A stretch of DNA of 64,000 nt, taken from the NCBI GenBank assembly GCA_007741555.1, contig CP036526.1, positions 992,001-1,056,000 on the forward strand. Direction: 5' to 3'. The notes under the pieces were generated by a model, which saw only the letters and a program-made list of their open reading frames with translations, had not been told where the DNA came from and made no database searches. The DNA is from Stieleria marina (GTDB lineage Bacteria; Planctomycetota; Planctomycetia; Pirellulales; Pirellulaceae). Below, one piece after another: positions 8,213 to 17,579 of the stretch (position 1 is its first letter; each line of letters opens with the position of its first letter). The position numbers were made by a program, and so were the translations under genes.

Positions 8213-10807
8213 ATGCAATTCGTTGGCAATCGGTTTCGTTGTGCGTGGTCCCAAGGCCCACGTTTGATGCTGCTTGCCATCGAGCGTTTCGGGAGCAGCC
8301 ACCGCCTTTTGTTGCAATTGACGGTCATAGGATGGCTGGTGGTTAGCGCTATTTCGCAGTCATCTGTCGCGCAAGACAATCTTGGCGGACTGGTGGGGCC
8401 CGAGGTTCAGACGCAACCTTTGCCGGTGCCCAAGCGTGCGATCGGTGGCGGTACCGTTCGAATGAACCTGCAAGGCAAAGTACCGCTGGATGCGTTGGTG
8501 GGCTACCTCTCCAAACGACTGAATATCCAGTTTGAATACGACGACGCCATTGCGGCCAAAGAGGTTTCGATACGGACGCCCGAGCAGGTGCCTGTTGAGT
8601 CGCTGATGACGCTGCTTGGTAATGTGCTGCGAACCGAAGGGTTGGCGCTGATTGATTCGGATCGAGCAGGCTGGAAGCGAATTGTCGAAGTACGCGACAT
8701 GGCTTCGCTATCCGCGATCCGTCGAACTGCGCCGCCACGCCCCAGCAATCAAGTTTCCGATTCAGCGCCGCTGAACCCGGCCACGCCGGTCACCCAAGTA
8801 TTCGTACTTCGTAACTTATCAGCGGAGTCGGTTGCGGAAGTACTGAAGCCATTTTTGAGCGGTGATGGGGCGAACCTCGCTTCGGTCGCAAAGTCCAATA
8901 CGTTGATCGTGACCGATTACGCAGCGTCGATCGCAACACTCGCCGACCTAATTTACTTAGTCGATCAACCTGCTGGCAGTGCCGAACTAGTGATGTACGA
9001 AGTGCGTCACCAATCAGCGGATCGTTTGGCCAAACAAGTCGAAAGCTTGTTGAAATCCGTTTCGACCAAAGACAATCAAGTCAATTTGTCGATTGTGCCT
9101 CAGCCTTTGGGCAATCGAATCATGATCGCCGGCACCATGGACTTGGTCGCTCAAGCTCAGCAGATTTTGCTGCGGCTTGATATTGCCTTGGGGGTGACGA
9201 CGGAGGTTTATCGCATCCGAAACACAACGGCTGCGAGAATTGATCGTTTGATCGGCGGATTCATCGAACCGCCCAACGATAGTGAGACGGCGTATCAGTC
9301 GACCGTCGACGAAGAAGGGAACTTGTTGATCGTCCGTGCGCCGGAAGACGTGCACCGACAGATCAAGGATCTGATCGCACAGCTGGATTCAAAAATCGAC
9401 ACCAACGAAAGTCCGATTCAGTTTTACAAGCTAAAGAACGCTAGTGCGATCGACGTTCTGTACTCACTGTTGGCTCTGCAAGAAGCAGTGGGGGCCGGAG
9501 TCGGTAACAACGGCGGATTCTACGGCGCTCTGGGCGGAGTTGCACAAACCGGATTCGTCGGCAACGGTTTTCCCGGCGCATTTAATCCCGCGCTGGGTGC
9601 TAACCAAGCGTTTGGCGGATTTCAAGCGGGCAACGCACTGAACAACCAGGTCACATCGCTGCCGCTAAATCCCATCTCGAACTCGCGTCAGTCATTGGCT
9701 CAGCAGCCGTCTAATCCATTGGCCCGTCCCACATTGGCGGCCGGGAACGGTGGTTTTGGCAACAACCAAATCGCTGGTAACCGATCTGCAAATCAGTTGG
9801 CGGGTGGTGTTGCGAATGGTGGAATTGCAGGTGGCGGTTTTTCGCAAGGGCAGGGCGGGGGCACGGTGGCAACGCTGCCAGGCGGTGCTCGTGTTTCGGC
9901 CGATGTTTCGACCAACAGTTTGATTGTTTACGCGCCGTCGAATGTTCAACCCATGTACGCCAAACTGATCGAGTCGCTTGATCAACGTCGGCCGCAAGTT
10001 TTGATCGAAGCCAAAGTGATCGCAGTGAGTACGACGGACAACTACACACTGGGGGTAGAAGTCTCGGCAGGTGATCGTAGCGGAGCGAAGCGGTTGTTTA
10101 AGTTTTCTTCGTTCGGATTGAGCGAAGTGGATGCGGACACGGGCGCGTTGAAGATTACACCGGGGCTTGGTTTCAACGGAACGTTGATCGACCCTGATGT
10201 GGCTGACATTGTCGTTCGCGCTTTGGCCCAACACGATCGATCCCGTGTCTTGGCGGCCCCCAAAATCTTAGTCAACGACAATAGCACCGGAACACTGGAG
10301 AGCGTCGTCAGCGTGCCTTTTACCAGTGTGAACGCATCCGATACCGTCGCGACGACCAGTCTGGGCGGAGATCAATCCGCTGGCACCGTGATCACCGTGA
10401 CGCCACATATCAACGAAGACGACCATTTGCAGTTAGAATTTGATGTCGAGTTCAGCACGTTTGAGGGATCCGGCGCAGACGGCTTGCCTCCACCTCGTCA
10501 GATCGACCGTGTCGGCAGCATTGTCACAATCCCCAACGGAAAAACGGTAGTCGTTGGCGGATTGAAACGCGTCTCCAGCAGCGAAGAGTTTAAGGGGATG
10601 CCTTGGGCGGAACGTATTCCGGTCCTCCGAGAGTTGACCAGTCGTACTGATGACATGCATCGTTCGACGTCGTTCTTTCTTTTCATCCGTCCGATCGTTT
10701 TACGCGATTCGCGGTTTGCAGACCTGAAGTATTTGTCCGACAATGATTTGAAAGATGTCCAGTTGCCGTGCGACTTGCCGGCCAGTCGCCCCGAATTGAT
10801 TCATTGA
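8213..10807 (+). CDS. gspD: Type II secretion system secretin GspD
   Basis: Secretins form the outer-membrane channel of the type II secretion system. The protein (864 aa from ATG 8213; ATG 8267 is also possible and leaves the signal peptide, ending VSAISQSSVAQ, intact) has an N0-like domain (about 80-150), then repeated N1/N2-type domains with FVLRNLSAESVAEVLKPFL and TEVYRIRNTTAARIDRLIGG. A Gly/Asn/Ala-rich insert of about 120 residues follows (from about 425). The last 250 residues are the secretin core: VLIEAKVIAVSTTDN, VLAAPKILVNDNSTGTLE, VTPHINEDDHLQLEF and IPNGKTVVVGGLKR. It is the first gene of the operon, and gspE overlaps its stop codon. Confidence 0.93.
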   Translation: MQFVGNRFRCAWSQGPRLMLLAIERFGSSHRLLLQLTVIGWLVVSAISQSSVAQDNLGGLVGPEVQTQPLPVPKRAIGGGTVRMNLQGKVPLDALVGYLSKRLNIQFEYDDAIAAKEVSIRTPEQVPVESLMTLLGNVLRTEGLALIDSDRAGWKRIVEVRDMASLSAIRRTAPPRPSNQVSDSAPLNPATPVTQVFVLRNLSAESVAEVLKPFLSGDGANLASVAKSNTLIVTDYAASIATLADLIYLVDQPAGSAELVMYEVRHQSADRLAKQVESLLKSVSTKDNQVNLSIVPQPLGNRIMIAGTMDLVAQAQQILLRLDIALGVTTEVYRIRNTTAARIDRLIGGFIEPPNDSETAYQSTVDEEGNLLIVRAPEDVHRQIKDLIAQLDSKIDTNESPIQFYKLKNASAIDVLYSLLALQEAVGAGVGNNGGFYGALGGVAQTGFVGNGFPGAFNPALGANQAFGGFQAGNALNNQVTSLPLNPISNSRQSLAQQPSNPLARPTLAAGNGGFGNNQIAGNRSANQLAGGVANGGIAGGGFSQGQGGGTVATLPGGARVSADVSTNSLIVYAPSNVQPMYAKLIESLDQRRPQVLIEAKVIAVSTTDNYTLGVEVSAGDRSGAKRLFKFSSFGLSEVDADTGALKITPGLGFNGTLIDPDVADIVVRALAQHDRSRVLAAPKILVNDNSTGTLESVVSVPFTSVNASDTVATTSLGGDQSAGTVITVTPHINEDDHLQLEFDVEFSTFEGSGADGLPPPRQIDRVGSIVTIPNGKTVVVGGLKRVSSSEEFKGMPWAERIPVLRELTSRTDDMHRSTSFFLFIRPIVLRDSRFADLKYLSDNDLKDVQLPCDLPASRPELIH

Positions 10808-12471
10808 TGAACTCCAGCAGCCAATCGCTTCCCGATGACAGTCCTGAAGCGATCGGAGTTGCCAAGGAGAACGGGTCTGCCAAGGAGGACGGGGGTGCCA
10901 AACCGAACGGAGTTGCCCAAACGAATGGGCAGCTGCAAGAGTTGGCGTCGCAGTTGAATTTGCCCATCCATGATTCGTTGGATGCTTGGCAAGTCTCCGA
11001 GTCATTCTTGCAAGCGATTCCTATCGGCCACGCTCGACAGCATGGAATTATTGGACTGCGCGGACTTGATTCGGATGACAGCGAATCGGTTGTTTTGGCA
11101 ATCAGCCGACAAGAAGCGTGGTCGCAGCGAGACATCATGGCGCGGCGATTGGGCGTGGATGTAACGGTGCTCTTGGCGTCACCGCAAACCGTGTTGGCCG
11201 CCATCGATAGTGCTTACTCTGGGCGCGGTAGTGACGCGAGTGGTGCACTTAGCGGTATCGATACGTCCGACGCCAGCGAGCAGCTGGCATTGTTGGCTGC
11301 GCGAGAGGACTTGCTGGATTCGGACACTCGCGCGCCGGTGATTCGCTTGGTCAATCAACTTTTGTTCGATGCCGTTGTTGCCGGTGCGTCGGACATTCAC
11401 ATTCAACCGTACGAAGATCGCTTGCAAGTTCGGCAGCGGATCGACGGAGTTTTGTTTGACACGTTTGTGATCCCCAAATCGATTCAGGAAGAAGTTCTCA
11501 CGCGGGTCAAAGTTTTAGGACGAATGAACATTGCCGAGAAGCGTTTGCCACAGGACGGGCGAGCGACGGTGCAGTTGGGGCATCGCGTGGTTGATTTGCG
11601 AATCGCTTCTTTGCCGACCAGCCATAACGAACGCATCGTGATTCGTTTGTTAGACAAAAGTGCACGACGATACACGCTGGACGACCTTGGTATGCCCAGC
11701 AAGATGCGAACGCACTGGCAAAAATTGATCGGGATTGATCACGGTTTGATTTTGGTGACCGGTCCGACAGGAAGCGGAAAAAGCACGACGCTCTACAGTG
11801 CACTGCAATCACTGAATTCGGCTCAGTCGAACATCCTGACATTGGAAGACCCGATCGAATATCAATTGGATGGAATCAGCCAAACACAAATCAACGAACG
11901 AAAAGGCTTAACGTTCGCGTCGGGAATGCGAAGTCTGTTGCGGCAGGACCCCGACATCATCATGGTTGGTGAGATCCGCGATGAGGAAACGGCGAACATG
12001 GCGATCCAAGCATCGCTGACTGGGCACCTTGTTTTTAGCACGTTGCACACGAACGATGCTGCGAGCGCCGTAACCCGGCTATTGGATTTGGGAGTGCAAC
12101 CTTATCTAGTTGCTAGTTCGTTGGTCGCGTCGCTGGCACAGCGGTTGGTGCGGACGTTGTGTCCCACGTGCCGTGTGGAAAATGACTCTCGCCCCGTCGG
12201 ATGCGACGATTGCCGCCAAACAGGGTATCGCGGCCGTGTCGGGCTTTTTGAATTGTTGGTGGTCGATGACGTTTGTCGTCAACACATTCAGCAGCGAAGT
12301 GGTTCGTCCCAGATTCGCGACTCAGCGATCGCGGCGGGAATGACGTTGTTAGCCACTGATGGACGAGAAAAAATCGACCAAGGGATCACCACACTTCAAG
12401 AAGTTGTTCGCGTCACGCAAATCAGTGACGAAGATCCCGCGGCGTTTGACTCCAAGAACGTGGGTGACTGA
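10807..12471 (+). CDS. gspE: Type II secretion ATPase GspE
   Basis: Start ATG 10807 shares one base with the gspD stop. The 554-aa protein is the cytoplasmic motor ATPase. Visible motifs are the Walker A loop GPTGSGKSTT (about 319-328), the Asp box ILTLEDPIEYQL, Walker B with DPDIIMVGEIRDEE (about 381-394), the His box GHLVFSTLHTNDA, and a C-terminal zinc site CPTC...CDDC (from about 452). The N-terminal N1E-like domain recognises GspL in characterised systems. Unusual: residues about 17-40 are four imperfect copies of a six-residue unit (GVAKEN, GSAKED, GGAKPN, GVAQTN), encoded by an 18-bp tandem repeat. The gspF start overlaps the stop. Confidence 0.95.
   Translation: MNSSSQSLPDDSPEAIGVAKENGSAKEDGGAKPNGVAQTNGQLQELASQLNLPIHDSLDAWQVSESFLQAIPIGHARQHGIIGLRGLDSDDSESVVLAISRQEAWSQRDIMARRLGVDVTVLLASPQTVLAAIDSAYSGRGSDASGALSGIDTSDASEQLALLAAREDLLDSDTRAPVIRLVNQLLFDAVVAGASDIHIQPYEDRLQVRQRIDGVLFDTFVIPKSIQEEVLTRVKVLGRMNIAEKRLPQDGRATVQLGHRVVDLRIASLPTSHNERIVIRLLDKSARRYTLDDLGMPSKMRTHWQKLIGIDHGLILVTGPTGSGKSTTLYSALQSLNSAQSNILTLEDPIEYQLDGISQTQINERKGLTFASGMRSLLRQDPDIIMVGEIRDEETANMAIQASLTGHLVFSTLHTNDAASAVTRLLDLGVQPYLVASSLVASLAQRLVRTLCPTCRVENDSRPVGCDDCRQTGYRGRVGLFELLVVDDVCRQHIQQRSGSSQIRDSAIAAGMTLLATDGREKIDQGITTLQEVVRVTQISDEDPAAFDSKNVGD
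10855..10926 (+). repeat. Four 18-bp imperfect tandem repeats inside gspE
   Basis: Units at 10855, 10873, 10891 and 10909 share the pattern GGxGxTGCCxAxxxxxAx and encode the six-residue units listed under gspE. The length is a multiple of three, so copy number can change without a frameshift. Confidence 0.8.
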
Positions 12472-13676
12472 TGCCCATCTATTCTTACGCTGGTGTTGAT
12501 GACAGCGGCCAAAGTGTCAAAGGAACTGTATCTGCCGAATCTCCGCGTGGCGGCCGCGATCAGTTGCGTGATCAGGGCGTGCAAGTTCAGTCGCTTTCGG
12601 AAATCAAACGCACTGATCAGCGTTCGTGGTGGCAAATCATTAGCCAGCGACGGGCTCGCTACCAATGGGGCGGCGCGGCACACGAATTGTCGATGTTGTT
12701 GCGAGCCGGCATTTCGGTGGATGAAGCTCTGGAGATTTTGGCACAGCAGTATCGTGGTGCGCTGCGCGACGCATTGAAGCGTTTGCACGATCAGATTTCT
12801 GCCGGACGATCGCTGGCCGAAGCGATGGCGGAAGAGCCTGGCGTGTTTGACGTCGCGTCCATTCGCTTGGTCGAAGTGGGCGAAAACGCAGGGACGCTGG
12901 AGTTGGTGCTGGATCAATTGGCTGATTTTAAACAGCGGCTCTCGGAGTTCGGCGACAAGGTGGCGACGGCGTTGATGTACCCCGTGTTCTTGTTGGTGTT
13001 TGGCACCGCAGCAATGATTTTTCTGATGACATGGGTGTTGCCACCGCTGCTGGAGAATTTGCAGGAGACTTTGACACAAATCCCTTGGCCGACGCGAGTT
13101 GCAAAGTTTGCCAGTGACGCGCTGGTGCATCACGGAGGAAAGTTATTGTTGGTGATTGCCGCAGTGTCGATCGTTGTCATTGCCCTGGTTCGTTCGGAAA
13201 AGGGGCAAGTCTGGATTCATCACAGGCTGCTCCGCTTGCCTCTGTTGGGGCCACTCTTGATCAAACAACACGTTGCGCGCGTTTCCATGGTGATTGGTCT
13301 TTTGCTCCGCAGCGGTATTCCGCTGAACGAAGCGTTGGAATTGGCGGCGCGGTCAACACAAAATCGGGTCGTGAAAGATTGTTTGTATGACTGCAGTCGT
13401 GACCTAACGGCAGGACGCGATTTGGCAGGTTCGCTGAAGCAGTCGGGTGTATTTCCGCCACTTGCGGTACGTGTTTTTTCGGTCGGACAGGACAGCGGTC
13501 AGCTAGATCAGATGCTCATTCGGCTAGGCGAAGACTATAATCATCAAGTGCAGATTGCTTCGACACGTGTTGCAACTCTACTCGAACCGGCGATGATCCT
13601 GTTGATGGCAGTTTTGGTCGGTTTCCTTCTCGTCGCTACCATCCTTCCTATTCTTCAAGCCGGACAAATGCTTTGA
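12471..13676 (+). CDS. gspF: Type II secretion inner-membrane platform protein GspF
   Basis: 401 aa, the usual length for the family. It has the duplicated GspF domain: first copy with ELSMLLRAGISVDEALEIL and later FGDKVATALMYPVFLL leading into a transmembrane helix, second copy with VSMVIGLLLRSGIPLNEALEL and a C-terminal membrane helix (LEPAMILLMAVLVGFLLVA). GspF sits at the centre of the inner-membrane platform and couples GspE to pseudopilus assembly. Its ATG shares one base with the gspE stop, so the two are translationally linked. Confidence 0.95.
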   Translation: MPIYSYAGVDDSGQSVKGTVSAESPRGGRDQLRDQGVQVQSLSEIKRTDQRSWWQIISQRRARYQWGGAAHELSMLLRAGISVDEALEILAQQYRGALRDALKRLHDQISAGRSLAEAMAEEPGVFDVASIRLVEVGENAGTLELVLDQLADFKQRLSEFGDKVATALMYPVFLLVFGTAAMIFLMTWVLPPLLENLQETLTQIPWPTRVAKFASDALVHHGGKLLLVIAAVSIVVIALVRSEKGQVWIHHRLLRLPLLGPLLIKQHVARVSMVIGLLLRSGIPLNEALELAARSTQNRVVKDCLYDCSRDLTAGRDLAGSLKQSGVFPPLAVRVFSVGQDSGQLDQMLIRLGEDYNHQVQIASTRVATLLEPAMILLMAVLVGFLLVATILPILQAGQML

Positions 13677-14134
13677 ACGACACTCTCAATCCCAATGTTC
13701 GTCTCGGCGCGACTTCATCAGGAAAGGCACGGTCGGCGTTTTCGTTGGTGGAACTGATTGTGGTGATGGTGATCATCGGGCTGTTAAGCAGTTTGGTCGC
13801 CGTGCAGACACGCAGCTATTTGATCGCGAGCAAGCAGAATGCTGCGCGAGCAGAGATTTCGACGATCGTCAGTGCGTTGGAAACGTTCTTTGCAGACCAG
13901 TCGCGTTATCCAAGCAACGAAGAGGGCTTGGAAATTTTGACGCAAGGAACGAACGCGTTTCCCGATGGCTTCATCAAGAAGCTTCCCAAAGATCCGTGGG
14001 GCAACGCGTACGAGTACATCAGCCCCGCCACCGAAGCACCGTTTGAAATCTTGTCGTTCGGTGGTGACGGCAAGGAAGGCGGCGAAGGTGGCGACAGCGA
14101 CCTTAGCAGCGAGGCACTTGATGAAGGCCGCTAG
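13673..14134 (+). CDS. gspG: Major pseudopilin GspG
   Basis: The TTG at 13673 overlaps the gspF stop by four bases, giving 153 aa; no better ATG precedes the pilin signal. The prepilin peptidase site is SAFSLVELIVVMVIIGLL, so cleavage would follow Ala rather than the usual Gly, with Glu at mature position 5. The rest is a compact GspG domain with YPSNEEGLEILTQG, KKLPKDPWGNAYEYISP and FEILSFGGDGKEGGEG, typical of the calcium-binding major pseudopilin. It polymerises into the pseudopilus that pushes substrates through GspD. The prepilin peptidase gene (gspO) is not in this window. Confidence 0.93.
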   Translation: MNDTLNPNVRLGATSSGKARSAFSLVELIVVMVIIGLLSSLVAVQTRSYLIASKQNAARAEISTIVSALETFFADQSRYPSNEEGLEILTQGTNAFPDGFIKKLPKDPWGNAYEYISPATEAPFEILSFGGDGKEGGEGGDSDLSSEALDEGR

Positions 14135-14669
14135 GGGCACAAACGCTTCCTTTGGCGGCGTTTCATCGCGAAACGGTTTCACGCTGATTGAAATGGTCGT
14201 TGTCGTGCTCTTGTTGGCCGTCATATCGGGCGTGGGATTTCTGTCGGTTCGATCGACATTGGCACAAGCGTCGCTTCAGCATGTGGTTTCTCAGATCATT
14301 GCACTGGATGCGCAAGAACGCGCCGCAGCACGCTCGAATCCGGCGGGCGGCAGAATGCAAGTGCTATCGGACCACGAACTTCGTTGTCGACTTTCCAATC
14401 GCAGTGTTCGAATCGCCGGCGATCTTTCGATTAGCCGATTACTGCGACTGACCCCCAGTGCCACACTTCAAGACGTCGCAGAGATTTCGTTTTTCTTGTC
14501 CGGCAACAGCCCGACTTATGCGGTCGAGATTACGGATGCAAAGGACGTGCGTTCGTGGGTGGTTGTCTTAGGGACCAGCGGACAAGCGTTTCCGGTGGCG
14601 AGTGAAGTGGAACTGTTGGCGATGGTTTCGGCGAGTCGGGTTTCCGCGAGTAGGGGTTCTGCCAGATGA
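14121..14669 (+). CDS. gspH: Minor pseudopilin, GspH-like
   Basis: ATG 14121 overlaps the end of gspG by 14 bases and gives 182 aa. A pilin-type signal NGFTLIEMVVVVLLLA is preceded by a short basic leader. The body is poorly conserved, as usual for minor pseudopilins. The assignment to GspH rests on the position straight after gspG, the size and the N-methylation motif. Confidence 0.8.
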   Translation: MKAARGTNASFGGVSSRNGFTLIEMVVVVLLLAVISGVGFLSVRSTLAQASLQHVVSQIIALDAQERAAARSNPAGGRMQVLSDHELRCRLSNRSVRIAGDLSISRLLRLTPSATLQDVAEISFFLSGNSPTYAVEITDAKDVRSWVVVLGTSGQAFPVASEVELLAMVSASRVSASRGSAR

Positions 14670-15094
14670 ACGTGAGGCAATTGACGACCCAACGGTCACG
14701 ACGCGACCGTACTGGATTCACGCTGTTAGAAGTCGTGATTGGAGTGATGTTGATGGCAAGTTTGGTCGTCGGTTCGCTGACGGCGCTCTCGCGTTACCGA
14801 AGTTCGTTGGCCATGGCTGCACGCAAACGACAAGCCATGGTTGTTGCTGACGATCTGCTGAATGTTTGGGTGCAATCGAGCAACGGATTGCCTGGCGCAT
14901 CAGTGGGCGAAGTGGGGGGCGAATCCTTGTTCCGTTGGCAAACGCGGGTGTTGTCGCAGCGATTGATATGTGGAGTGCAAACAGAGGTCGTTCGCTTGGA
15001 AATCTATCACCCGCAGTCAAGCAATGTTGCCCCCTATCCGCTGGCAACGGTTGACTACGTTCGTGGCGCTGCTTCGTTACAGCGGGGATTCTGA
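14666..15094 (+). CDS. gspI: Minor pseudopilin, GspI-like
   Basis: The 142-aa product starts four bases before the upstream stop. It carries the prepilin motif TGFTLLEVVIGVMLMA after a basic leader. Size and position between H-like and J-like pseudopilins agree with GspI, which together with J and K forms the tip of the pseudopilus. Sequence beyond the helix is not strongly diagnostic. Confidence 0.78.
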   Translation: MNVRQLTTQRSRRDRTGFTLLEVVIGVMLMASLVVGSLTALSRYRSSLAMAARKRQAMVVADDLLNVWVQSSNGLPGASVGEVGGESLFRWQTRVLSQRLICGVQTEVVRLEIYHPQSSNVAPYPLATVDYVRGAASLQRGF

Positions 15095-15096
15095 GC

Positions 15097-15720
15097 ATGA
15101 AAATTCGCAACGATCCATCCTGTAGGTCAGCGTTCACGTTGATCGAAATGGTTGTCGCGACCGTGCTTTCGGCGATTTTGCTGGTCGTTTTGTTGGGGGT
15201 CAGTCGTCAAACATTGATGCTGCGGGATTCGGCCATGCGAATAGCAGAACAACTGGCAGGAACCGAATTGTTGGAGGATCAATTTCAACGCGACTTTTCC
15301 CAAGCCGATCGATTGACGGTGTTGCCTGATGGTGTGTTGTTGCAAGGAGCGATCTACCGTAGCGATGGTGGTCTGATTTCCAACCATCAAACCGCGACCG
15401 TTCGCTACCGCGTGATGTTGTTGCCAAGTTCCAAAGAGCCGATCGTTCCGTGGTTGTTTCGTGAACAGTGGCAAGTCGATCCCAGCACAAACCAAATCGT
15501 CGGTGCGATGAGCCAGCCAATATGGCGAGGCACCGCTGCGATGACGATTTCCAGCAATACGATCGCTGCATTGTCGAATCGCAGCGATGACGAAGGTCTC
15601 TTGGGCGACGATTCGCAAGTTCCCGTCGATGCGATGCCGGAGAATGTGCAGATCCATTTATTGGATTCGAACGGCAACGTGTTTCTCCGGCAGACCATCC
15701 ATCATCATTGGGAAGAATAA
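15097..15720 (+). CDS. gspJ: Minor pseudopilin, GspJ-like
   Basis: 207 aa, longer than the I-like protein, as expected for GspJ. The signal is SAFTLIEMVVATVLSAIL, again with Ala instead of Gly before the Phe, as in GspG of this operon. The start lies two bases after the previous stop and the end overlaps the next ATG by one base. Confidence 0.78.
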   Translation: MKIRNDPSCRSAFTLIEMVVATVLSAILLVVLLGVSRQTLMLRDSAMRIAEQLAGTELLEDQFQRDFSQADRLTVLPDGVLLQGAIYRSDGGLISNHQTATVRYRVMLLPSSKEPIVPWLFREQWQVDPSTNQIVGAMSQPIWRGTAAMTISSNTIAALSNRSDDEGLLGDDSQVPVDAMPENVQIHLLDSNGNVFLRQTIHHHWEE

Positions 15721-16745
15721 TGCATCACTCTCATTTGAATCGGCGGCAACGTGTGAAACGCACGAATCGACAGGGCGTCGTGTTGTTGATTGTGTTGGTT
15801 GCGATCGTAGTTTTGGGCGCTGCGCTAACACAGGTGGCGCGAGCCAATTCGCGAGCGAACATTGCGGTGCAACGTCAGCAACGGGCGTTGCAGCAGCGGT
15901 GGGGAATGCTGACTTGTCAGCGAGCGGTTTTGCCAGCAGGGCAGGGGGCTTTTTTGGGAAGCGATTTCGTTGCCAAGCAGTCAGCGAAGTTGCGACAAAA
16001 GTATCGGCATCAAATCGCCGACCAAGTCGAACTTGGCGGGCAGAAATTTGACTTGCTGTTAGCGGACGAGGATGCAAAAGCGAATTTGAACGCGATCTAC
16101 GATTTGGGTGGCACGTCAGCGTGCGAAAAAGCGATGCGTGATACGATCGATTTGGGAGACTCTCGCAGTATTCAACTCCGTCCGCAGCGACGTAGCTTGG
16201 GTGAATTCGATGCAGCCGTTTCCAGGGCGGGATCATCACGCCTGGGCAATCAACAGTCGGGTTCCGATCAAGGGGATGACGACGAAGCAGCAGACGAAAT
16301 CGAGCCTGGTTTCTTGCCTCCCGCATTTCGCAGTTGGGGGGATGTGCTGGACTTTGATGCAGTCATTCAAAACGCGGGGGATGTGCGTCAGATCGCCAAG
16401 ACGACGCAAAATGTGACGCTCTGGGGCACTGGCCGGCTGAATGTCTGGCGTGCTTCGGACGACGCGATCATTGCGGTTTGTCGCGAAGTTGTTCAAGATG
16501 GATTGGCCCGACGCATCCAACAGAGAGTACGGACGGCACCTTTGTCACAAATTGACTTGGTTTTACGACAAACCGTCACGAACGAAGAAGATCGCCGGAA
16601 AGTCAGCGAGTTGCTTGCCGATAGCAGTCAATGTGCGTCTCTATGGGTCGAAGCCAATGACGGTCAAACGCGACGACAGCAGTTGTCGGTTTTGATTTCC
16701 GATGAAACCGGATTGACCCGCACAATCGTTTTTCAGTTTCCCTAG
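15720..16745 (+). CDS. gspK: GspK-like minor pseudopilin
   Basis: The ATG at 15720 overlaps the gspJ stop and gives 341 aa. The N-terminus is a basic leader followed by RQGVVLLIVLVAIVVLG, lacking the FTLxE pattern, as is common for GspK, which often lacks Glu5. A long body follows with DEDAKANLNAIYD, reminiscent of the GspK DE(A/D)GKxNLN motif, and a helix-hairpin-helix-like central domain. GspK caps the pseudopilus tip. It is the last pseudopilin before the C, L and M-like genes. Confidence 0.82.
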   Translation: MHHSHLNRRQRVKRTNRQGVVLLIVLVAIVVLGAALTQVARANSRANIAVQRQQRALQQRWGMLTCQRAVLPAGQGAFLGSDFVAKQSAKLRQKYRHQIADQVELGGQKFDLLLADEDAKANLNAIYDLGGTSACEKAMRDTIDLGDSRSIQLRPQRRSLGEFDAAVSRAGSSRLGNQQSGSDQGDDDEAADEIEPGFLPPAFRSWGDVLDFDAVIQNAGDVRQIAKTTQNVTLWGTGRLNVWRASDDAIIAVCREVVQDGLARRIQQRVRTAPLSQIDLVLRQTVTNEEDRRKVSELLADSSQCASLWVEANDGQTRRQQLSVLISDETGLTRTIVFQFP

Positions 16746-16772
16746 TCTCATTTGTCAGCTGCCCGTCATTTG

Positions 16773-17510
16773 ATGGATTACCAACGATCCGTTTTGCCAA
16801 CCGCTTTGCGCTGGGGAAGTATTTCTCTGGTCGCGGTGATGGCCGGATTGTTGGCCTGGGCAGCCGTGCCGATTGATGATGTGAAAGTGGAAACGGCTGG
16901 ACGAAAGCCCGCGACTCAGTTGCCCGCGACCGCGTTGTCGGAGGATTGGAGATCCGCTGATCTGGATGCACTTTGGTCCCGATCGCTACAAGGGCGTCGT
17001 GCTGCGGCGAAGCCAGTTGTCGTCGTCGCAAAATCCAAAGCAAAACCGACTCCGAAGCCGCAGGCGAAAGTTTCCGCGCCGACGACTTTGGGTGTTCGCC
17101 TCGTTGGCACCATCATCGAACCTGGTTCCAACCTTGCCATCGCGTCGGATCGTGAAGGACAGCTGTCGTTTCGATCCGAAGGGCAACGTTTTCAGTTGCA
17201 GCCAAAAGGCGTGTTGATCGAGAGTATTGATGATGCTGGTGTTTGGGTGCGATACAAGGGCCAAAGGATTCAGTGGGCCGTCGGTGAGAATCTAAGCTGG
17301 ACCAACGCAAAAGCAAACGCAGGGCCGACGACGAAAGACGCTCAGCCAGGGGGTAGCTCGAAGTCGCGAATCATTCGTCCACAAGCGAACGTGCCAGCGT
17401 CGGAAATGCTTGACGATGAAGACGGAATGTTGGATGACCGTACACCGATTCGGACGGAAGAATTTCCGAAAATGAGCCTCGAGGACGAATTGGATTTTCT
17501 TAATGGCTGA
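16773..17510 (+). CDS. GspC-like inner-membrane protein
   Basis: From ATG 16773 (an in-frame TTG at 16752 is also possible) the 245-aa protein has one N-terminal membrane helix (WGSISLVAVMAGLLAWAA), a Lys/Pro/Ala-rich periplasmic linker, and a small beta-rich domain with LGVRLVGTIIEPGSNLAIAS and GVLIESIDDAGVWVRYKGQ. That order resembles the transmembrane helix plus HR domain of GspC, which connects the inner-membrane platform to GspD. It has no PDZ or coiled-coil end. In Proteobacteria gspC precedes gspD; here the candidate is between K and L. The assignment is by architecture and position and is moderate. Confidence 0.6.
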   Translation: MDYQRSVLPTALRWGSISLVAVMAGLLAWAAVPIDDVKVETAGRKPATQLPATALSEDWRSADLDALWSRSLQGRRAAAKPVVVVAKSKAKPTPKPQAKVSAPTTLGVRLVGTIIEPGSNLAIASDREGQLSFRSEGQRFQLQPKGVLIESIDDAGVWVRYKGQRIQWAVGENLSWTNAKANAGPTTKDAQPGGSSKSRIIRPQANVPASEMLDDEDGMLDDRTPIRTEEFPKMSLEDELDFLNG

Positions 17511-17579
17511 GCAAAGGCAATCATCTGCCGCTGGGCCACGTTGGACGATACGGCCGGTTGTTACCCGCGTGGGAATGAC

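Noticed and set aside
12396-13133. 245-codon minus-strand frame in gspE/gspF
   Set aside because: Antisense to two clear secretion genes; composition (many His, Gln, Arg) is typical of shadow frames.
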